Source: JAGMES01 sp023128035 (GTDB lineage Bacteria > Bacillota > Halanaerobiia > DY22613). Taken from it: a DNA stretch of 64,000 nt. The stretch is from contig DAOVRZ010000007.1 of NCBI GenBank assembly GCA_030627905.1, forward strand, positions 24,993 through 88,992, in the 5' to 3' direction. The notes under the pieces are model-generated. The model made no database searches, was not told the origin of the DNA, and worked only from the letters and a program-made list of their open reading frames with translations. Shown in pieces: positions 1-9,407 of this stretch; the stretch's first letter is position 1, and the number at the start of each line of letters is the position of its first letter. A program made the translations under genes and the position numbers.

Positions 1-1
1 T

Positions 2-805
2 TTAGCTGGTATGTATGCCAGTGCTTTTAAAGGTGTGGGAATTGAGTTTAGCGAAGTACGCCAATATTTACCAGGTGATGAGATTCGTTCTATTGACTGG
101 AATGTAACTGCCAGAATGGGCCAGCCTTTTGTGAAAGAATACGAAGAAGAGCGTGAACAGACTATACTTTTAGTTGTAGATGCCAGCTCATCTTTTCACT
201 TTGGAACAGTTAATCAGATGAAGAATGAATTAACAGCAGAGATTTGCGCACTTTTAGCCTTTTCTGCTATTGAAAATAATGATAAAGTTGGATTGGTGAT
301 ATTTTCAGATGGAATTGAGAAACATATTCCACCTCGCAAAGGTAGACGACATGTTCTAAGGGTAATCCGTGAACTTCTATATTTTAAGCCTTCCTCAAAG
401 GGGACAAATATTGCTGGTGTTTTGGAATACATAAATAAAGTAACTCATCGGAGCATGATTACTTTCCTGATCTCTGATTTTATTGACCAGGGTTATGATA
501 AGGCTTTACAAATCTTTAGTAAGCGCCACGACCTGATCCCTGTAACTATCTCAGATCCAAAAGAGGAAGAACTACCTTTAGTTGGGTTAATTAATCTAAA
601 GGATGCAGAGACTGGTGTTGAGATGCTGATTGATTCTATGAATCCCAGAGTACGAGAAGAGTACAGAAAACGCTATCTAGATAGTTCAATATTGCGAAAA
701 AAAGTATTCACCTCTGCCGGGATTCGTTCAATTGATCTGAGAACAGATAGAGAATATGTTGAGCTTTTCATGAAATTTTTCAAAGAACATAAAGATCGGA
801 TGTAG
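2..805 (+). CDS. DUF58 domain protein, 5' end outside the window
   Basis: The reading frame is open from base 2 (L-A-G before the first Met at base 11), so the true start lies upstream and about 265 residues are visible. The motifs FKGVGIEFSEVRQY, PGDEIRSIDWN and TARMG are the DUF58 signature, followed by a VWA-like fold with LLVVDASSS, where family members carry a D-x-S-x-S-like metal site. DUF58 proteins are usually encoded beside a MoxR AAA+ ATPase and Bat proteins. The MoxR gene would be expected just left of this window (inference). The next gene starts 10 bases downstream, so it is part of the Bat operon. The role is thought to be MoxR-assisted maturation or envelope stress, but the biochemical function is not established. 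Confidence 0.9.
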   Translation, partial: LAGMYASAFKGVGIEFSEVRQYLPGDEIRSIDWNVTARMGQPFVKEYEEEREQTILLVVDASSSFHFGTVNQMKNELTAEICALLAFSAIENNDKVGLVIFSDGIEKHIPPRKGRRHVLRVIRELLYFKPSSKGTNIAGVLEYINKVTHRSMITFLISDFIDQGYDKALQIFSKRHDLIPVTISDPKEEELPLVGLINLKDAETGVEMLIDSMNPRVREEYRKRYLDSSILRKKVFTSAGIRSIDLRTDREYVELFMKFFKEHKDRM

Positions 806-815
806 TGAGGGAGTT

Positions 816-1817
816 GTGAAGATGGAGATTAAAAAACGTTTTTTGCGTCCACGTCCGCTAATTATATGTTTAATCATCATACTTATTGTTATAGTTCTTC
901 TTGGAGGATTTTATCTATTTGGAAGAACAGATTTTACAGGGCCAGTTCAAGCCAAAGTAAGTCTAAATCAGGAGACATTTCTAATCGGTGATGAGATGAT
1001 TTTATCTATTGAAGTCCTGACTGAACCCGGCTATACAGTAGAGATACCAGAGATAGCGTTACCAGAAGGAATTTCTCTAAAAAGAAAAGAGACAAAAGAA
1101 CCGACAAAAAGTTGGAACAGATTTAAGCGAATTACAAATTATAAAGAAGAGTATTATTTTACTACTTTAGAGGCAAAAGAGTATCAGTTACCAGAAATTT
1201 TGATTCTTGTAACTTCTCCAGATGGCGGAAAAATCGAATTAAAAGAACCAGGGCCAGCCCTAATCGTGGAAAGCTTATTAACCGATGATTCCTCAGATAT
1301 CCGAGATTTAAAACCAGTAGCTGATGCTCCAAGAAATCCTTTGCTTTACTATCTGCTCGCAGGTTTAGTTTTACTCATAGTGATTGGATATCTGATTTAT
1401 AGATGGTGGAAAAGAAAGTTTGATCATGAAGATGTCAATGTAGAACCGCCTTTACCTGCTCATGCGATTGCTTATCGGCGTTTTCTGGAATTAGACGTCT
1501 CTGATTTAATCGAAAGAGGAATGTTTAATCAATATTACACTATCCTCTCTCAAATTGTGCGTGAATATATCGAAAATCGTTTTAGAGTGAGAGCACAGGA
1601 GATGACGACTCAAGAATTTTTGCATGATGCTTTGTGTACTTTAAATTTAACCACAGAGCATCAGAGATTACTCAAAGATTTTATGTACCAGGCTGATCTG
1701 GTAAAATATGCTCAATATCTACCAACTCTTCAGCAGATTCGTGAAGCTTTAGTTGCTGGAAAACGATTTGTTGATGAAACTAAGGAGGTTGAAGAAGGAG
1801 GGGAGACAGATGTTTAA
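816..1817 (+). CDS. DUF4381/BatD-like membrane protein of the Bat operon
   Basis: 333 residues. A transmembrane helix lies near residues 13-33 (LIICLIIILIVIVLLGGFY), then an extracytoplasmic beta-sandwich resembling BatD repeats (around 45-155), a second helix near 180-197 (LLYYLLAGLVLLIVIGYLI), and a basic cytoplasmic tail. The architecture matches DUF4381-like proteins found between DUF58 and VWA genes. The GTG at 816 and the in-frame ATG at 822 are both possible starts after GTGAGGG. I kept GTG because the DUF58 stop is 10 bases upstream. The 3' end overlaps the next start by eight bases, implying translational coupling. The function is unknown beyond Bat-complex membership. Confidence 0.75.
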   Translation: MKMEIKKRFLRPRPLIICLIIILIVIVLLGGFYLFGRTDFTGPVQAKVSLNQETFLIGDEMILSIEVLTEPGYTVEIPEIALPEGISLKRKETKEPTKSWNRFKRITNYKEEYYFTTLEAKEYQLPEILILVTSPDGGKIELKEPGPALIVESLLTDDSSDIRDLKPVADAPRNPLLYYLLAGLVLLIVIGYLIYRWWKRKFDHEDVNVEPPLPAHAIAYRRFLELDVSDLIERGMFNQYYTILSQIVREYIENRFRVRAQEMTTQEFLHDALCTLNLTTEHQRLLKDFMYQADLVKYAQYLPTLQQIREALVAGKRFVDETKEVEEGGETDV

Positions 1818-2817
1818 AAATATGATCTTTAAAAATCCTCTATTATTACTATTAATTCTCTTGATCCCTTTGATCTTTTGGCTCCGACACAGACGGAAGG
1901 TAGATGCTAGTATTGCCTTTCCATCGTTACATCATTTGAAAGAGATATCTGGCTCCTTGCGGGTAAAACTTCAATTTATACTTCCATTGCTTCGGGGATT
2001 GGTATTAGTTCTTCTAATTATTGCATTGGCTAGACCTCAATTGGGTATCCATAAAGAACGAATAACTGAAGAAGGCATTGATATCATGATGGCAGTGGAT
2101 GTCTCTACAAGTATGCTCGCTGAGGATTTTACTAATAACGGAAAGCGCTACAATAGGCTAGAAATGGTTAAGATGGTATTGGAGGATTTTGTTCCTAAAC
2201 GGCTAAATGATAGATTAGGGATGGTGGTTTTTGCAGGTTTACCTTATACTGTAGCGCCTTTAACTTGGGATCAATATTGGTTGACGCAACGTATAGATGA
2301 TTTAGAGATTGGAATGGTTGAAGACGGTACTGCAATCGGTTCAGCAATGATGACTTCGGTTAATCGTTTAAAGGAATCAGAAGCGAAAAGTAAAATTATT
2401 ATTCTTCTCACAGATGGAATGAACAATCGAGGTGAGGTTCAACCTAAAGTCGCCGCTGAAGTAGCTAAAACATTAGGAATTAAAATATATACCATCGGAG
2501 TAGGAAGTCGAAAACCAGTACCATATCCCGTAACCGATCCATTTGGACGGACTTATTATCAAGAAGTTGTAATTAATATTGATGACGAGCTTTTGACTGA
2601 GGTTGCTGAAACAACTGGAGGACGATATTACCGTGCGACAGATACCAATGAATTATACCAGATCTATAAAGAGATTGACCAATTAGAAAAAACTGAGATT
2701 GAGATGCTAGAATTTTATCGTTATAAAGAACTTTACCCTGATTTTATCTTCTGGGCGTTATTATTCTTAAGTCTGGAGATTCTTTTACAACATACAGTGA
2801 TGAGGCGATTACCATGA
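1810..2817 (+). CDS. batA: BatA-like VWA-domain membrane protein
   Basis: Start chosen at ATG 1810 (GGAGGGGAG just upstream); a longer frame from 1753 lacks a ribosome site and overlaps the previous gene by 65 bases. 335 residues. An N-terminal hydrophobic segment (LLLLLILLIPLIFWL) precedes a second helix around residue 55-75, then a VWA domain with MIDAS motif DVSTS and the later T and D positions (LLTDGMNN). A C-terminal helix near the end anchors the protein, so the VWA domain would face one side of the membrane between helices. This is the BatA arrangement known from Bacteroides aerotolerance operons. The stop overlaps the start of the following paralogue by four bases (ATGA). Confidence 0.88.
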   Translation: MFKNMIFKNPLLLLLILLIPLIFWLRHRRKVDASIAFPSLHHLKEISGSLRVKLQFILPLLRGLVLVLLIIALARPQLGIHKERITEEGIDIMMAVDVSTSMLAEDFTNNGKRYNRLEMVKMVLEDFVPKRLNDRLGMVVFAGLPYTVAPLTWDQYWLTQRIDDLEIGMVEDGTAIGSAMMTSVNRLKESEAKSKIIILLTDGMNNRGEVQPKVAAEVAKTLGIKIYTIGVGSRKPVPYPVTDPFGRTYYQEVVINIDDELLTEVAETTGGRYYRATDTNELYQIYKEIDQLEKTEIEMLEFYRYKELYPDFIFWALLFLSLEILLQHTVMRRLP

Positions 2818-3815
2818 GATTTGAAAATTTACAATATCTATATTTGTTGTTTTTGATCCCATTAATGATAAGCTTTTTTATATGGAGTGGTCGAAAACGC
2901 CAGCGTGATTTAAACCGCTTAGCAAACACTCCATTGTTAGAGAATTTATTGAGAAATTATCGTCAGTGGGAAGGAAAATTACGAGCAGGCTTCATTATTA
3001 CTGGAGTATTTTTTCTGTTGATTGCTCTTTTAGGACCTCAATGGGGTTTTCGGTGGGAAAAAGCAGCACACATAGGAGTCGATATAGTAATTGGTGTTGA
3101 TATCTCTAAAAGTATGTTAGCAGAAGATGTCCGACCAAATCGATTAGAACGAGCTAAATTAGCTATTCAGGATTTGATAGGAGATTTGGAAGGAGATAGG
3201 GTTGGATTGGTTACTTTTGCAGGAACTAGTTTTTTACAGGTACCTTTAACTGTTGATTATAATGCTTTTATGCAGGGAGTCCAATCCCTTTCTCCAGATA
3301 TGATTCCTCAAGGAGGAACAGCGATTGGTGAGGCGATGGAAAACGCTTTAAAAGCCTTTGATAATACCGGGGCTGAGAATCGACTCTTTATTTTAATCAC
3401 CGATGGAGAAAATCACCAAGGAGATCCGATAAAATTGGCGCAGAAGTTTGAAGAAGAAGGAGTACAACTGATTGTAATTGGAATGGGAACTATAGAAGGA
3501 GAATTGATTCCAGTAATGCAGGATAACTGCAGACAATTTTTAAAAGATAAAGAAGGAAATGTGGTTAAATCTAGATTGGATGAGGATTTATTAAAAAATC
3601 TAGCTCAAACTGCTAGTGGTGTTTATCTTTCAGGTACTGATATTGCTAGATTAGATTCTCTATATGCTCAATTTATTGGTAATTTGAAAAAGAGCGAATT
3701 TAATACTGAGATGAAGAAAAATTTTTATCATAGATATCAGATATTTCTTCTAATCGGTATTATTCTCATCGGTTTGGAAATGTTAGTCGGAGTTAAAAGG
3801 GGGCGTAAGTCATGA
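2814..3815 (+). CDS. batB: BatB-like VWA-domain membrane protein
   Basis: 333 residues, a paralogue of the preceding VWA protein. Two helices in the first 75 residues (YLYLLFLIPLMISFFIW and the IITGVFFLLIALLG region), a VWA domain with MIDAS GVDISKS and LITDGEN, and a C-terminal helix (IFLLIGIILIGLEMLVGV). The conserved pair of VWA genes followed by a TPR gene is the BatA-BatB-BatC order. It starts in a four-base ATGA overlap and ends in another with the TPR gene, so these proteins are probably made in fixed ratio. The exact substrate of the complex is not known. Confidence 0.88.
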   Translation: MRFENLQYLYLLFLIPLMISFFIWSGRKRQRDLNRLANTPLLENLLRNYRQWEGKLRAGFIITGVFFLLIALLGPQWGFRWEKAAHIGVDIVIGVDISKSMLAEDVRPNRLERAKLAIQDLIGDLEGDRVGLVTFAGTSFLQVPLTVDYNAFMQGVQSLSPDMIPQGGTAIGEAMENALKAFDNTGAENRLFILITDGENHQGDPIKLAQKFEEEGVQLIVIGMGTIEGELIPVMQDNCRQFLKDKEGNVVKSRLDEDLLKNLAQTASGVYLSGTDIARLDSLYAQFIGNLKKSEFNTEMKKNFYHRYQIFLLIGIILIGLEMLVGVKRGRKS

Positions 3816-4606
3816 AAAAAAATTGGATTGGAGTTACTCTGACTCTCATATTGTTTGGTACTGGATTTTCTTTTAAACACTGGCAGAACGGATTATCTTT
3901 AGGAAATAAATTGTTGAACGAGGGCCAGATAGATCAAGCTCTTGATATTTATAATCAGGTTTTGATTGAAGCTCCTGATGAACCTTTGATTCATTATAAT
4001 CAAGGTAATGCCCTCTATCAAAAAGAAGATTTTATGAAAGCAAAAAAACATTTTTCGAAAACGCTTGAACTAGCCGAAGATAATGAACTTCGTGATCAAG
4101 CGGAATATAATCTGGGAAATACGAACTATCGAGAAGGTGAAGCATTGTTGGAGAAAAATCCAACGGATGCTATGAATAAATTTGAGAAATCTTTGCAACA
4201 TTATCAAAATGTGATCAAAAAGAATACTGATGAGCTTGATGCAAAATATAATTATGAGTTTGTCAAAAAGAAACTTGATGAATTAAAAGAGCAGATGGAA
4301 AATCAGGAACAAGAAAATTCAGAGCAAGACCAACAAGGTGATCAACAACAAAACCAGGATCAAGAATCTGAGGATCAAAAAGAACAAGATGGTCAGCAAA
4401 ATGCTCAAAACCAAGAGGATAAAGAGGAAGAAGCACAGAATCAGCCTGAGCAACAGCAAGGAGAAACTGATCAGTCTGAACAAGTGCAGGGATTAACTGA
4501 AGAAGAAGCAATGCAGCTTTTAGAGCAGTTTGAAGATCAGGTTGGTGAATTTATTCCAATGCAGCAAGAAAATAATCACCGTCAAAATTCATATAAAGAT
4601 TGGTAA
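3812..4606 (+). CDS. batC: BatC-like TPR protein with Q/E-rich tail
   Basis: 264 residues. An N-terminal hydrophobic stretch (WIGVTLTLILFGTGFSF) could be a signal anchor. Two to three TPR-like repeats follow (about residues 30-110), typified by LIHYNQGNALYQKEDF and DQAEYNLGNTNYREGE. Residues 150-235 are extremely rich in Gln, Glu and Asp, a low-complexity acidic linker typical of BatC proteins. The C terminus returns to a helix with EEAMQLLEQF. It lies directly between the VWA gene (four-base overlap) and batD (17-base gap). It probably acts as a scaffold for the Bat proteins at the membrane surface (inference). Confidence 0.85.
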   Translation: MKKNWIGVTLTLILFGTGFSFKHWQNGLSLGNKLLNEGQIDQALDIYNQVLIEAPDEPLIHYNQGNALYQKEDFMKAKKHFSKTLELAEDNELRDQAEYNLGNTNYREGEALLEKNPTDAMNKFEKSLQHYQNVIKKNTDELDAKYNYEFVKKKLDELKEQMENQEQENSEQDQQGDQQQNQDQESEDQKEQDGQQNAQNQEDKEEEAQNQPEQQQGETDQSEQVQGLTEEEAMQLLEQFEDQVGEFIPMQQENNHRQNSYKDW

Positions 4607-4623
4607 TAAAGGAGTGATGGATT

Positions 4624-6399
4624 ATGTGGAGGAACTTCACCATACCTAAATTGTTTCTGATAGGTCTAGTAATGATTTTTTTAATAAGTCTGCCAGTTTG
4701 TGCGAAAGATACTCAGGTTAATGCATTTGTAAATGAAAAAAGGATTGAGATAGGTCAGACATTGACTTTGACAGTAGAGATAAAGGAAAATACAAATGTT
4801 CCTGCGCCGGATATAGAGATTGAAGATTTCAAAGTCCAGTATCGTGGACCACGGACTCAGGTTTCGATAGTCAATGGGAGTCGTTCTTCATCAATTCAGC
4901 ATATTTTTTCTGTGATTCCTCTTAAAACTGGTGATCTGATGATCCCACCAATAGAGATTAAGATTAATGGCCGTAAATATCAGACTCAATCAATTGATGT
5001 AACTGTAGTCGAAAGAGGCCAGAGTGGAAACCAGACTATAGATGATCAGTTAAGAGAGCTAACTTTTCTAGAAGTTGAACTTAAGAGAAATAAAATTTAT
5101 CTTAATGAAGAGATTCCTATTATGATAAACTTCTATTATCATAAAGATTTAGAGTTGAGCAATATATACTATCCAGAATTGGAATCTAGTAATTTTCTTA
5201 TACAACCATTTTCTGAACCAGAAAAAAATATGACGCTTATAAATGGACAATATTTTAATTTTATTCCTTTTAAGACTACGATCAGGCCAATTTCGAGAGG
5301 GGATTATAAGATTGGCCCGGTGGTATTAAAAACCGAAGTTGCGATCCCGCGTAGGAATAACTATAATGGTTTTAATAGTTTTTTCGGAAATAACTACGAT
5401 ATTTATCCATTTAATGTTTTATCAGATGAAATAAATATTCAGATAATGGATTATCCTAAAGAGGAGAAACCATTAGATTTTAATGGTGCTGTGGGACGTT
5501 TTAAGATGGATGTCACTGCAACTCCTGAAAAAGTAAAAGTCGGAGAACCAATCACGATTAAAATGAAAGTTACTGGTGAAGGAAGTTTGAACACAGTTTC
5601 GGCTCCTATAATCGAAGAAAATTCTGATTTTAAATATTATAATCCTCAAGTATTGACAACTAAAGATGGAGATTCTTATCAGGCTGCAGTAAAGATCTTT
5701 GAACAAGTAATTATTCCAACTAATGCTGTAAATACGCTTCCTAAGATAAGTTTTAGTTATTTTGATCCTTTTGAGGAGAAATATCATACTCTTGAAGCTG
5801 GCCCATTATCCATTAAGGTGATGGGAAGCGGCGAGAGTGTAGGACAGATTGCTGATTATCGAGATAATAAAACAGCTGCCAAAATTTTAGGCCAGGATAT
5901 TGTATTCATAAAGAGTGAACCTAAAACATTTAGTCAACATAATAAAACTCTTTTAACAACTTCAGGCTATCTTGGTTATAACTTAATAGTTCTTGGTTTA
6001 TTACTAGGTGGAGTATTTTTAAAGTTGATGGTTAATAAAAAGCCAGAAACACGTAAAAGAAGAGAGATTATCGCAAAAACACTCCAACTTTTATGTGAAA
6101 GTGAAAGACTTCTTAAGGAAGGGCATAATGATCAGTTTTACAATACTATCTATCAGGGAATACAGAACTGTTTAAAAGAATGTTTCCAGATTACCATAAC
6201 TGGAATCTCTGACTACGAAGCTGAACATCTTAAAAAAGCCGGAATAAGTTTAGAGATGTTAGACCAGATAAAAGATTTTTATCATGAAATGGATTTAAAA
6301 AGATTTGCTGGTTCTTTCAGTGATGAGACTGAGATGAAAAAAATCCTGACTAAGGCTCGTGAAATTATTGCTACGATTGAGAAAGGAGAGGTAGCTTAA
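4624..6399 (+). CDS. batD: BatD-like protein, secreted repeats with C-terminal anchor
   Basis: 591 residues. A signal sequence spans roughly 1-28 (FLIGLVMIFLISLPVCA). Next come several Ig-like BatD repeats: residues ~30-130 (VNAFVNEKRIEIGQTLTLTV), ~150-285 and ~290-410 (VKVGEPITIKMKVTGEG). A transmembrane helix at about 445-468 (LIVLGLLLGGVFLKL) is followed by a cytoplasmic helical domain of ~120 residues. This is the standard BatD layout and length. AAAGGAGTGATGG precedes ATG 4624. The next gene begins on the base after the stop. BatD is thought to be the periplasmic or extracellular partner of the VWA proteins; the mechanism is unknown. Confidence 0.87.
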   Translation: MWRNFTIPKLFLIGLVMIFLISLPVCAKDTQVNAFVNEKRIEIGQTLTLTVEIKENTNVPAPDIEIEDFKVQYRGPRTQVSIVNGSRSSSIQHIFSVIPLKTGDLMIPPIEIKINGRKYQTQSIDVTVVERGQSGNQTIDDQLRELTFLEVELKRNKIYLNEEIPIMINFYYHKDLELSNIYYPELESSNFLIQPFSEPEKNMTLINGQYFNFIPFKTTIRPISRGDYKIGPVVLKTEVAIPRRNNYNGFNSFFGNNYDIYPFNVLSDEINIQIMDYPKEEKPLDFNGAVGRFKMDVTATPEKVKVGEPITIKMKVTGEGSLNTVSAPIIEENSDFKYYNPQVLTTKDGDSYQAAVKIFEQVIIPTNAVNTLPKISFSYFDPFEEKYHTLEAGPLSIKVMGSGESVGQIADYRDNKTAAKILGQDIVFIKSEPKTFSQHNKTLLTTSGYLGYNLIVLGLLLGGVFLKLMVNKKPETRKRREIIAKTLQLLCESERLLKEGHNDQFYNTIYQGIQNCLKECFQITITGISDYEAEHLKKAGISLEMLDQIKDFYHEMDLKRFAGSFSDETEMKKILTKAREIIATIEKGEVA

Positions 6400-7215
6400 A
6401 TGTTTAAACGAAATATCTTTTATATTATGATAAGCTGTTTACTTCTTACTCTATCTTTTGGTAGCAATACTGTTTTGGCTAAGGCCAGCACTTTTGAAGA
6501 AAATCAAGTTAGCAATAGTAGCCATAATGCCTTATTTTATCAGGCGAATAAATATTATCAAGATGCAGATTATGAGAAAGCAGTAGATAGCTATGAACAA
6601 ATTCTTCAAGAGGGATATGCCAGTGGACATCTTTATTATAATCTTGGTAATACTTATTACAGATTGGATCAAAAGGGAAAAGCATTGCTTAACTATATGA
6701 GAGCTAAAAATCTTATTCCTCGCGATCCCGATTTATCTTCAAATCTGGAATATTTAGAGGAAGAGTTACAAATTGAGAGAGATGGAGGGGGATGGCTGTT
6801 TGGTCTAGCATCTTGGATCTCTGACTATATGACACTTAGAGAATTAGCCTTTTTGGTTTCTTTATTTTTAACTTTAGTGGTGATTTTAATTCTCTCAGCA
6901 GTATTCATTACTAAATGGCGTCAATTTTTAAAGATTCCAATGGTTATAGTTATACTTTGTTTGATAATATTCTTGTTCGGAACAGTTCTAAGCGGATATC
7001 ATTTTTATGGTACAAATCCTGCTGTTGTTGTGGTCAATGAAGCTAAAGTTCGCTTTGAACCTTCTATGAGTGGTGAAATCTATTATTCTTTGACTGAAGG
7101 AACAACTATAGGGATTGAAAATATTCGCGATGAGTGGAGTCAAATTCAACGAGAAGATGGTAAAAAAGGCTGGGTAAAATCTGAGGATATTGAAGTTATG
7201 AAGATAAATAAGTAA
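6400..7215 (+). CDS. batE: BatE-like TPR/SH3 membrane protein
   Basis: 271 residues. Signal peptide (MISCLLLTLSFGSNTVLA), TPR repeats around residues 45-115 (LFYQANKYYQDADYEKAV, YYNLGNTYYRLDQKGKA), two transmembrane helices (LAFLVSLFLTLVVILILSA and IPMVIVILCLIIFLFGTVL), and a C-terminal bacterial SH3-like domain (VVVVNEAKVRFEPSMSGEI through GWVKSEDIEV). This combination is BatE. It follows batD with no gap and has GAAAGGAGAGG upstream. It is the last gene of the Bat operon: the following gene is 60 bases away with its own ribosome site and unrelated content. The SH3 domain may bind cell wall or peptide (inference). Confidence 0.85.
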   Translation: MFKRNIFYIMISCLLLTLSFGSNTVLAKASTFEENQVSNSSHNALFYQANKYYQDADYEKAVDSYEQILQEGYASGHLYYNLGNTYYRLDQKGKALLNYMRAKNLIPRDPDLSSNLEYLEEELQIERDGGGWLFGLASWISDYMTLRELAFLVSLFLTLVVILILSAVFITKWRQFLKIPMVIVILCLIIFLFGTVLSGYHFYGTNPAVVVVNEAKVRFEPSMSGEIYYSLTEGTTIGIENIRDEWSQIQREDGKKGWVKSEDIEVMKINK

Positions 7216-7275
7216 ATCGACTTTAACAGTAAGTTTGTGGGATGAATACAGAGGTATTATTCTGGAGGCGATAGA

Positions 7276-7887
7276 ATGAGTTATTTTTTAAGACTTTTTT
7301 CAAAAGACAATGAGGATATACCTATTTCTCAATTAAAGAAATCACTTGCATCAGCGAATATTCAAACAAAGATTCGGATTAAGGAAAGAACAAAAAATTT
7401 ATGGAATCAAATTGAAGTAGCTCTTTTAGATGGCGATACTATATGTAGAATAGAGCGTTTAGCAGTTTTAGCTGATACTGCTGGTGAGGCTCAGATTTTT
7501 AATTTTCTGAATGAGATTGAAGATTCGAAGCCACAATCAGCAGTAAAATGGTTAAAGAAATACTTATCTGAGGTAAAAGTAATTTATACTTTCGAAGTCT
7601 TAGATAGTGCTGAGAAAAATAATGGATGGGATGCGATAGAAACAATTCAGGACAAAATATGGGAAACAATTGGTGGTATTCTTCAAGCTGACCATGAAGG
7701 GTTTACTAATGATCAAGGATATCATATTTTGTGGCAGTTTGATGAAGATGCAGAAGGAAAGTGGATGATGGCAGTGTTGAATTTGTTTGGAAACTGGATA
7801 TCTTTCGAAATGGACTTAGAAAATCAAAAACATCGTGAAGCTTTTTGGGCTGGAAAAGTTCCAAAAGGAGTGAGGAAGATTGAGTAA
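7276..7887 (+). CDS. conserved-looking hypothetical protein
   Basis: 203 residues, no signal peptide or membrane segment. I do not recognise the family. The N-terminal half is helical and charged (SQLKKSLASANIQTKIRIKERTK is split by turns); the C-terminal half is richer in aromatic residues (YHILWQFDEDAEGKWMM, LFGNWISFEMD) and could be a beta-rich domain. CTGGAGGCG lies six bases before ATG 7276, and codon use matches the neighbours, so it is a real gene. It ends 23 bases before larA and could be cotranscribed with it. No cysteine clusters or nucleotide-binding motifs are visible, and no function is proposed. Confidence 0.6.
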   Translation: MSYFLRLFSKDNEDIPISQLKKSLASANIQTKIRIKERTKNLWNQIEVALLDGDTICRIERLAVLADTAGEAQIFNFLNEIEDSKPQSAVKWLKKYLSEVKVIYTFEVLDSAEKNNGWDAIETIQDKIWETIGGILQADHEGFTNDQGYHILWQFDEDAEGKWMMAVLNLFGNWISFEMDLENQKHREAFWAGKVPKGVRKIE

Positions 7888-7910
7888 AAAGAAGAGAGAG
7901 GAGGACAAAC

Positions 7911-9185
7911 ATGACCACTATTAAAATTCCGTATGCAAGAAAATTTGTAGATGTGAAGATTCCTGATGCAAATCTTCAAAAGATTTTAGAGTTTAACGCA
8001 CACCATTATAAGACTGAAATTCCTGAAAGTGAACTAGTTGAGCGAGCTTTAGATAATCCGATTGAGAGTGCATCACTAATAGAATTGGCTAAAGGTAAGA
8101 AAAATATCGTAATTATTACAAGTGACCACACACGGCCAGTCCCTAGTAAAATTACTTTACCTATTGTGCTTAGAAAGATCAGAGAAGTAAATCCAGATGC
8201 AGAGATTACAATCTTGATTGCGACAGGTTTTCATCGCCCTACTTCCGAAGAAGAGATGAACGATAAGTTTGGCGAAGAGATTGTAAAAAATGAGCGTTTA
8301 GTTAATCATTTTAGTCGTGATAAGGAAGACATGGTCTACATAGGAAAACTGCCTTCTGGTGGTGACATATTGTTGAATAAGTTAGCTGTAGAGGCTGATT
8401 TATTAATTGCTGAAGGATTTATTGAACCTCATTTCTTCGCTGGGTTTTCTGGTGGTCGGAAAAGTGTTTTGCCAGGAATTGCGGCAAAAGAAACAGTTTT
8501 AGCAAACCATTGCTCAGAATTTATTGCAAATCAATTTGCTAGAACGGGAAACTTAGAAAATAATCCAATTCATGAAGATATGATTTATGCAGCTAAAAAA
8601 GCAAAGCTTGCTTTTATTCTCAATGTAGTGATCAATGCTGAAAAACAGGTTATTAACGCTTTTGCTGGTCATTTCGAGAAGGCACATCTTAAAGGAACAG
8701 AATTTGTTAGCAAGTTAGCGCAAGTTTCTCCCTGTCCTGCTGATATTGTAGTAACTTCTAATGGTGGATATCCTTTAGATCAAAATATTTATCAATCCGT
8801 CAAGGGGATGACTGCTGCAGAAGCTACAGCGGCTGAGGGTGGTGTAATTATTATTATATCTGCGTGTAATGATGGGCATGGAGGTCAGAGTTTTTATGAA
8901 GCTTTGGCTAATGTTAATCATCCACGGGAGTGGACTGATAAAGTCTTACAGATTCCGAGAGATAAAACATTACCAGATCAGTGGGAGTCTCAAATATTGG
9001 CTCGAATTTTAGAAAAGCATGAAGTGATTCTTGTGACTGATCAATGTGATAAAAAGATGATAGAAGATATGCACATGAAATATGCGATATCTGCAGAAGA
9101 AGCATTAAAGATGGCTTTTGAGATGAAAGGAAAGGATGCAACAATTACAGTGGTTCCTGATGGAGTTTCGGTAATTGTGAAGTAA
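7911..9185 (+). CDS. larA: LarA-type nickel-pincer racemase
   Basis: 424 residues, the normal length of the LarA (DUF2088) family. Key residues fall at the same numbers as in Lactobacillus plantarum lactate racemase: His108 (FHRPTSEEEM), His174 and Lys184 (HFFAGFSGGRKS). Lys184 tethers the nickel-pincer nucleotide in the characterised enzyme. The motif TSDHTRPVPSK near residue 70-80 is also conserved. The family interconverts 2-hydroxyacid stereoisomers such as D/L-lactate, but homologues use other hydroxyacids, so lactate is only the default guess. No cofactor genes (larB, larC, larE) are nearby; they must be elsewhere if the enzyme is active. GGAGGACAAAC precedes the ATG, and a strong terminator follows. 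Confidence 0.9.
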   Translation: MTTIKIPYARKFVDVKIPDANLQKILEFNAHHYKTEIPESELVERALDNPIESASLIELAKGKKNIVIITSDHTRPVPSKITLPIVLRKIREVNPDAEITILIATGFHRPTSEEEMNDKFGEEIVKNERLVNHFSRDKEDMVYIGKLPSGGDILLNKLAVEADLLIAEGFIEPHFFAGFSGGRKSVLPGIAAKETVLANHCSEFIANQFARTGNLENNPIHEDMIYAAKKAKLAFILNVVINAEKQVINAFAGHFEKAHLKGTEFVSKLAQVSPCPADIVVTSNGGYPLDQNIYQSVKGMTAAEATAAEGGVIIIISACNDGHGGQSFYEALANVNHPREWTDKVLQIPRDKTLPDQWESQILARILEKHEVILVTDQCDKKMIEDMHMKYAISAEEALKMAFEMKGKDATITVVPDGVSVIVK

Positions 9186-9208
9186 ACTTTAATATTAGTC
9201 AAGGAATA

Positions 9209-9253
9209 AAAAGAACCCTATTTCTCAACGTGAGAAATAGGGTTCTTTTTATT
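9209..9253 (+). terminator. Rho-independent terminator after larA
   Basis: An 18-bp stem (AAAGAACCCTATTTCTC and its complement) with a four-base AACG loop, followed by TTTTTATT. Near-perfect pairing. The A-run on the left would also let it serve the opposite strand. Confidence 0.9.
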
Positions 9254-9335
9254 CTTATAACATGAGATTTAGATTTTTGAAATAGACTTTTTTAGAGAAA
9301 GAGCAAAAAACTTTATAGCAAACTTCAGGATGAAG

Positions 9336-9364
9336 TTTTTAAACTCTCCTTTGTGTGGTATAAT
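9336..9364 (+). promoter_or_regulatory. candidate sigma-A promoter for the AAA/PD-(D/E)XK genes
   Basis: A perfect -10 TATAAT at 9359-9364, 44 bases before the start codon. The -35 region at 17-base spacing is a poor TTTTTA, so promoter strength is uncertain. Confidence 0.35.
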
Positions 9365-9407
9365 GAGAGGGTCAATATTTTACCAATAATTAAAAGGAGG
9401 GATCGTG

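Noticed and set aside
1753..1809. Longer batA start at 1753
   Set aside because: Would overlap the preceding gene by 65 bases and lacks a ribosome site.
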